Of a stretch of 64,000 nt of DNA, positions 62,335 through 64,000 are shown one piece after another (within the stretch, counting starts at the first letter, position 1; each line of letters begins with the position of its first letter). A program made the translations under genes and the position numbers. The stretch lies in IMG/VR virus record IMGVR_UViG_3300032267_001142, positions 1 through 64,000 of that record; one strand, written 5' to 3'. Under the pieces are notes generated by a model. That model saw only the letters and a program-made list of their open reading frames with translations, ran no database searches and had not been told where the DNA came from. Source of the DNA: a virus.

Positions 62335-63996
62335 ATGGCTCTATCAGGTCTTAGCTATTTCTTCAGGGAGGCTGGGTTATCCAGCGCGTCTATCCCGGCT
62401 TACTACGATTTTCGTGTTTCTGGAGCTTTTGCCCGCTCGGTAGCTCCCTCTGATGGTCTCAATTCAGGAATCTTGTCTGGGCTTTCTCCCTCTTTTTGGG
62501 CGAGGGCTCATTCTGGGCTGTTTATTGGCGGTTTTGTGCAGCCTTCTCAACGGAATCGGATGGTTTCCGATTACTGGACGCATCTTTTCATCTATCAGAG
62601 AAACAACGCTGGACACGCTGTATTATTTGATAGTTACTCTGGTGGTTCTGGCTATACAATAGGAATGACGGCGACGAATAACGTATATTTTTCGTCCGAT
62701 AGCGAGCGTGGGCCGCAAACTTTGGTGAGTAAGATATCTTCTCCAGATAAGTCTGCTTTCGCCGTAGTTAAGGCGGATGGAGCTATCGCTTTCTATCATT
62801 TGCGTCCTGATGTGATGAGCGTATATAGCGATGCCGCAAGATGTTATCCATTCTTGGAGAACGCGTCGTATTGCAGGCTAGGTTCTAATTATGGACTTAC
62901 TCCCGACATTGCTCGCGGATATTTGGATGAATACGCCTATCTGAATCTTGCTGCTGACGCGAATCTTGTGAAATCGCTGTTTTCGGGAATGTTTTCTCAG
63001 TATACTGTGTCGGCAGCGCCAGTAAGCTATACGGGCTACATTGGCATAACCGGATATCGTCAAGCCCTCACCGGAATTACCGGCGTGACTGGATATCAAT
63101 ATTCAACCACACCGACCGGATACGATACTTTCGGCGACCCAATGTTTAGTCCTTCAGGAATCGCTATGACCGGATATATTATGTCTGGATTGGCTCAGAT
63201 ACCCATGACTGGATGGATTAACGTGCCGATGACGGGTGCGGCATCAGGTTCGTTTGTTGTTGATACTGGTTTTATCCTTAAAACCTTCGGATACAACAAG
63301 ATATCTTTTATCCACCAAATCAGTCCGGACGACGCTATTAGCGCTGTAGGCTACCAAAAAACAATTGGTGACACATATAACAAGACTGCTGAATTTGATT
63401 CCATAAAGGGCAAGTTTGAAATGGATGCGCCATATCGCTCAGGCGACATCATGATGTTTAGAAATGGTGTTTTGCAAAAAATTGATGCCATCTCTGGGGT
63501 TGTCGGCCTTTATTCCACGACCCCTGTGACGGTAGGAGATTGTGGCGTCACAGGGCATGATATTCTATTCGCTACTCCAGCGACCTATAATGAAACCGTC
63601 GTGTATGACTTGGCTTATGCCGACATCAGAGCTTTCGGAACCGGCCACTACAATAGCGGCGAGCTAATGCCGGTAACACCCACTGCAATTGATAGGGTTT
63701 TCGTGAACGGCTTACTCCAGTATAGCGGCCTAGACTATTCTATTTCTGGCGCTAGCGGGTATTGGAATAGGGACGTCGATGGTGAGATTCTATTTTCGAC
63801 GCTTTACGGGCAAACCGTAGACTTAACCGGCAATCCACCATTGCGTAATTTCGTGATTGGAAGCTCACAGGTTTTCAGAAATGGGGCTAGACAGACTTTG
63901 GGTTCTAACTATGTCGAATCTAGCACATTTTCTCTTCTCGGCTTTAGTGGGATATTTGAGACTGTGACAGACGAAGTATATAATACAGAAGTTTAA
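62335..63996 (+). CDS. Tail fibre or receptor-binding protein
   Basis: 553 residues. The N-terminal 210 residues look like a lectin-type beta sandwich (SGLFIGGFVQPSQRNRMVSD, FAVVKADGAIAFYHL). Residues 220-310 hold a TGY/TGW-rich repeat (SYTGYIGITGYRQALTGITG ... MTGWINVPMTG). The C-terminal part has beta repeats (VFVNGLLQYSGLDYSISGAS). A tail-tip adhesin is likely. The next gene starts at 63998, outside the window. Confidence 0.65.
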   Translation: MALSGLSYFFREAGLSSASIPAYYDFRVSGAFARSVAPSDGLNSGILSGLSPSFWARAHSGLFIGGFVQPSQRNRMVSDYWTHLFIYQRNNAGHAVLFDSYSGGSGYTIGMTATNNVYFSSDSERGPQTLVSKISSPDKSAFAVVKADGAIAFYHLRPDVMSVYSDAARCYPFLENASYCRLGSNYGLTPDIARGYLDEYAYLNLAADANLVKSLFSGMFSQYTVSAAPVSYTGYIGITGYRQALTGITGVTGYQYSTTPTGYDTFGDPMFSPSGIAMTGYIMSGLAQIPMTGWINVPMTGAASGSFVVDTGFILKTFGYNKISFIHQISPDDAISAVGYQKTIGDTYNKTAEFDSIKGKFEMDAPYRSGDIMMFRNGVLQKIDAISGVVGLYSTTPVTVGDCGVTGHDILFATPATYNETVVYDLAYADIRAFGTGHYNSGELMPVTPTAIDRVFVNGLLQYSGLDYSISGASGYWNRDVDGEILFSTLYGQTVDLTGNPPLRNFVIGSSQVFRNGARQTLGSNYVESSTFSLLGFSGIFETVTDEVYNTEV

Positions 63997-63997
63997 T

Positions 63998-64000
63998 ATG
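63998..64000 (+). CDS. Start codon of a further gene, truncated by the window
   Basis: ATG 1 base after the fibre stop codon; nothing more can be read. Confidence 0.3.

Overview
The window is the genome of a double-stranded DNA tailed phage (Caudoviricetes). It carries a complete run of head, packaging and tail genes: terminase, portal, prohead protease, capsid, tail tube, a 2322-residue tape measure and fibres. I see no contractile-sheath gene between the connectors and the tape measure, so a siphovirus-like long tail is likely. The host cannot be named. A spanin-like lipoprotein and signal-peptide proteins hint at a Gram-negative host. Almost no early gene has a Shine-Dalgarno sequence.

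Region 1 (1-2690) is a tandem plus-strand array of small overlapping genes. Most belong to one divergent family that starts MIK, has a YR....GE core and ends near an RW. One copy (2290) is broken by two frameshifts. Region 2 (2780-22940) is a mosaic of about 45 small genes, mostly minus strand. It also holds one normal tRNA, two abnormal tRNA-like genes and a candidate structured RNA. Thirty copies of a 13-bp dyad, consensus CC(T/G)GGCNGCC(A/C)GG, sit at gene or cassette boundaries, whatever the gene orientation. Nearly every cassette has its own sigma70-type promoter (TTGAC-like, a 16-bp spacer, TAnnnT). The -10 box lies only 6-10 bases before the start codon, so most early mRNAs should be leaderless or nearly so. 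A few genes instead have CA-rich leaders. From 20.3 to 23.2 kb a second motif set (TGGCAYG, CTCATT repeats) appears.

Region 3 (23475-30312, minus strand) encodes fibre or baseplate-like proteins, a sulfotransferase and PhoH. Region 4 (30399-64000, plus strand) starts with a glycosyltransferase-sulfotransferase fusion. It continues with a late sigma-like factor, terminase, an ERCC4 nuclease, portal, a lysis cassette, protease-scaffold, capsid, connectors, tail tube, chaperone-position genes, tape measure, distal tail proteins and a fibre. A recurrent GTGTAAA motif 5-40 bases before gene starts in regions 3 and 4 looks like the late promoter; the sigma-like protein at 33006 is the natural candidate to read it.

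The strongest unusual observations are: (i) the dyad-bounded cassette architecture with leaderless promoters; (ii) a protein-kinase-like module inside the tape measure, between repeated GFVPNF motifs; (iii) the RNA locus at 14.2-15.0 kb; and (iv) two sulfotransferase-type proteins in a phage virion gene neighbourhood. All calls come from reading the sequence and the translations. No database or folding program was run.
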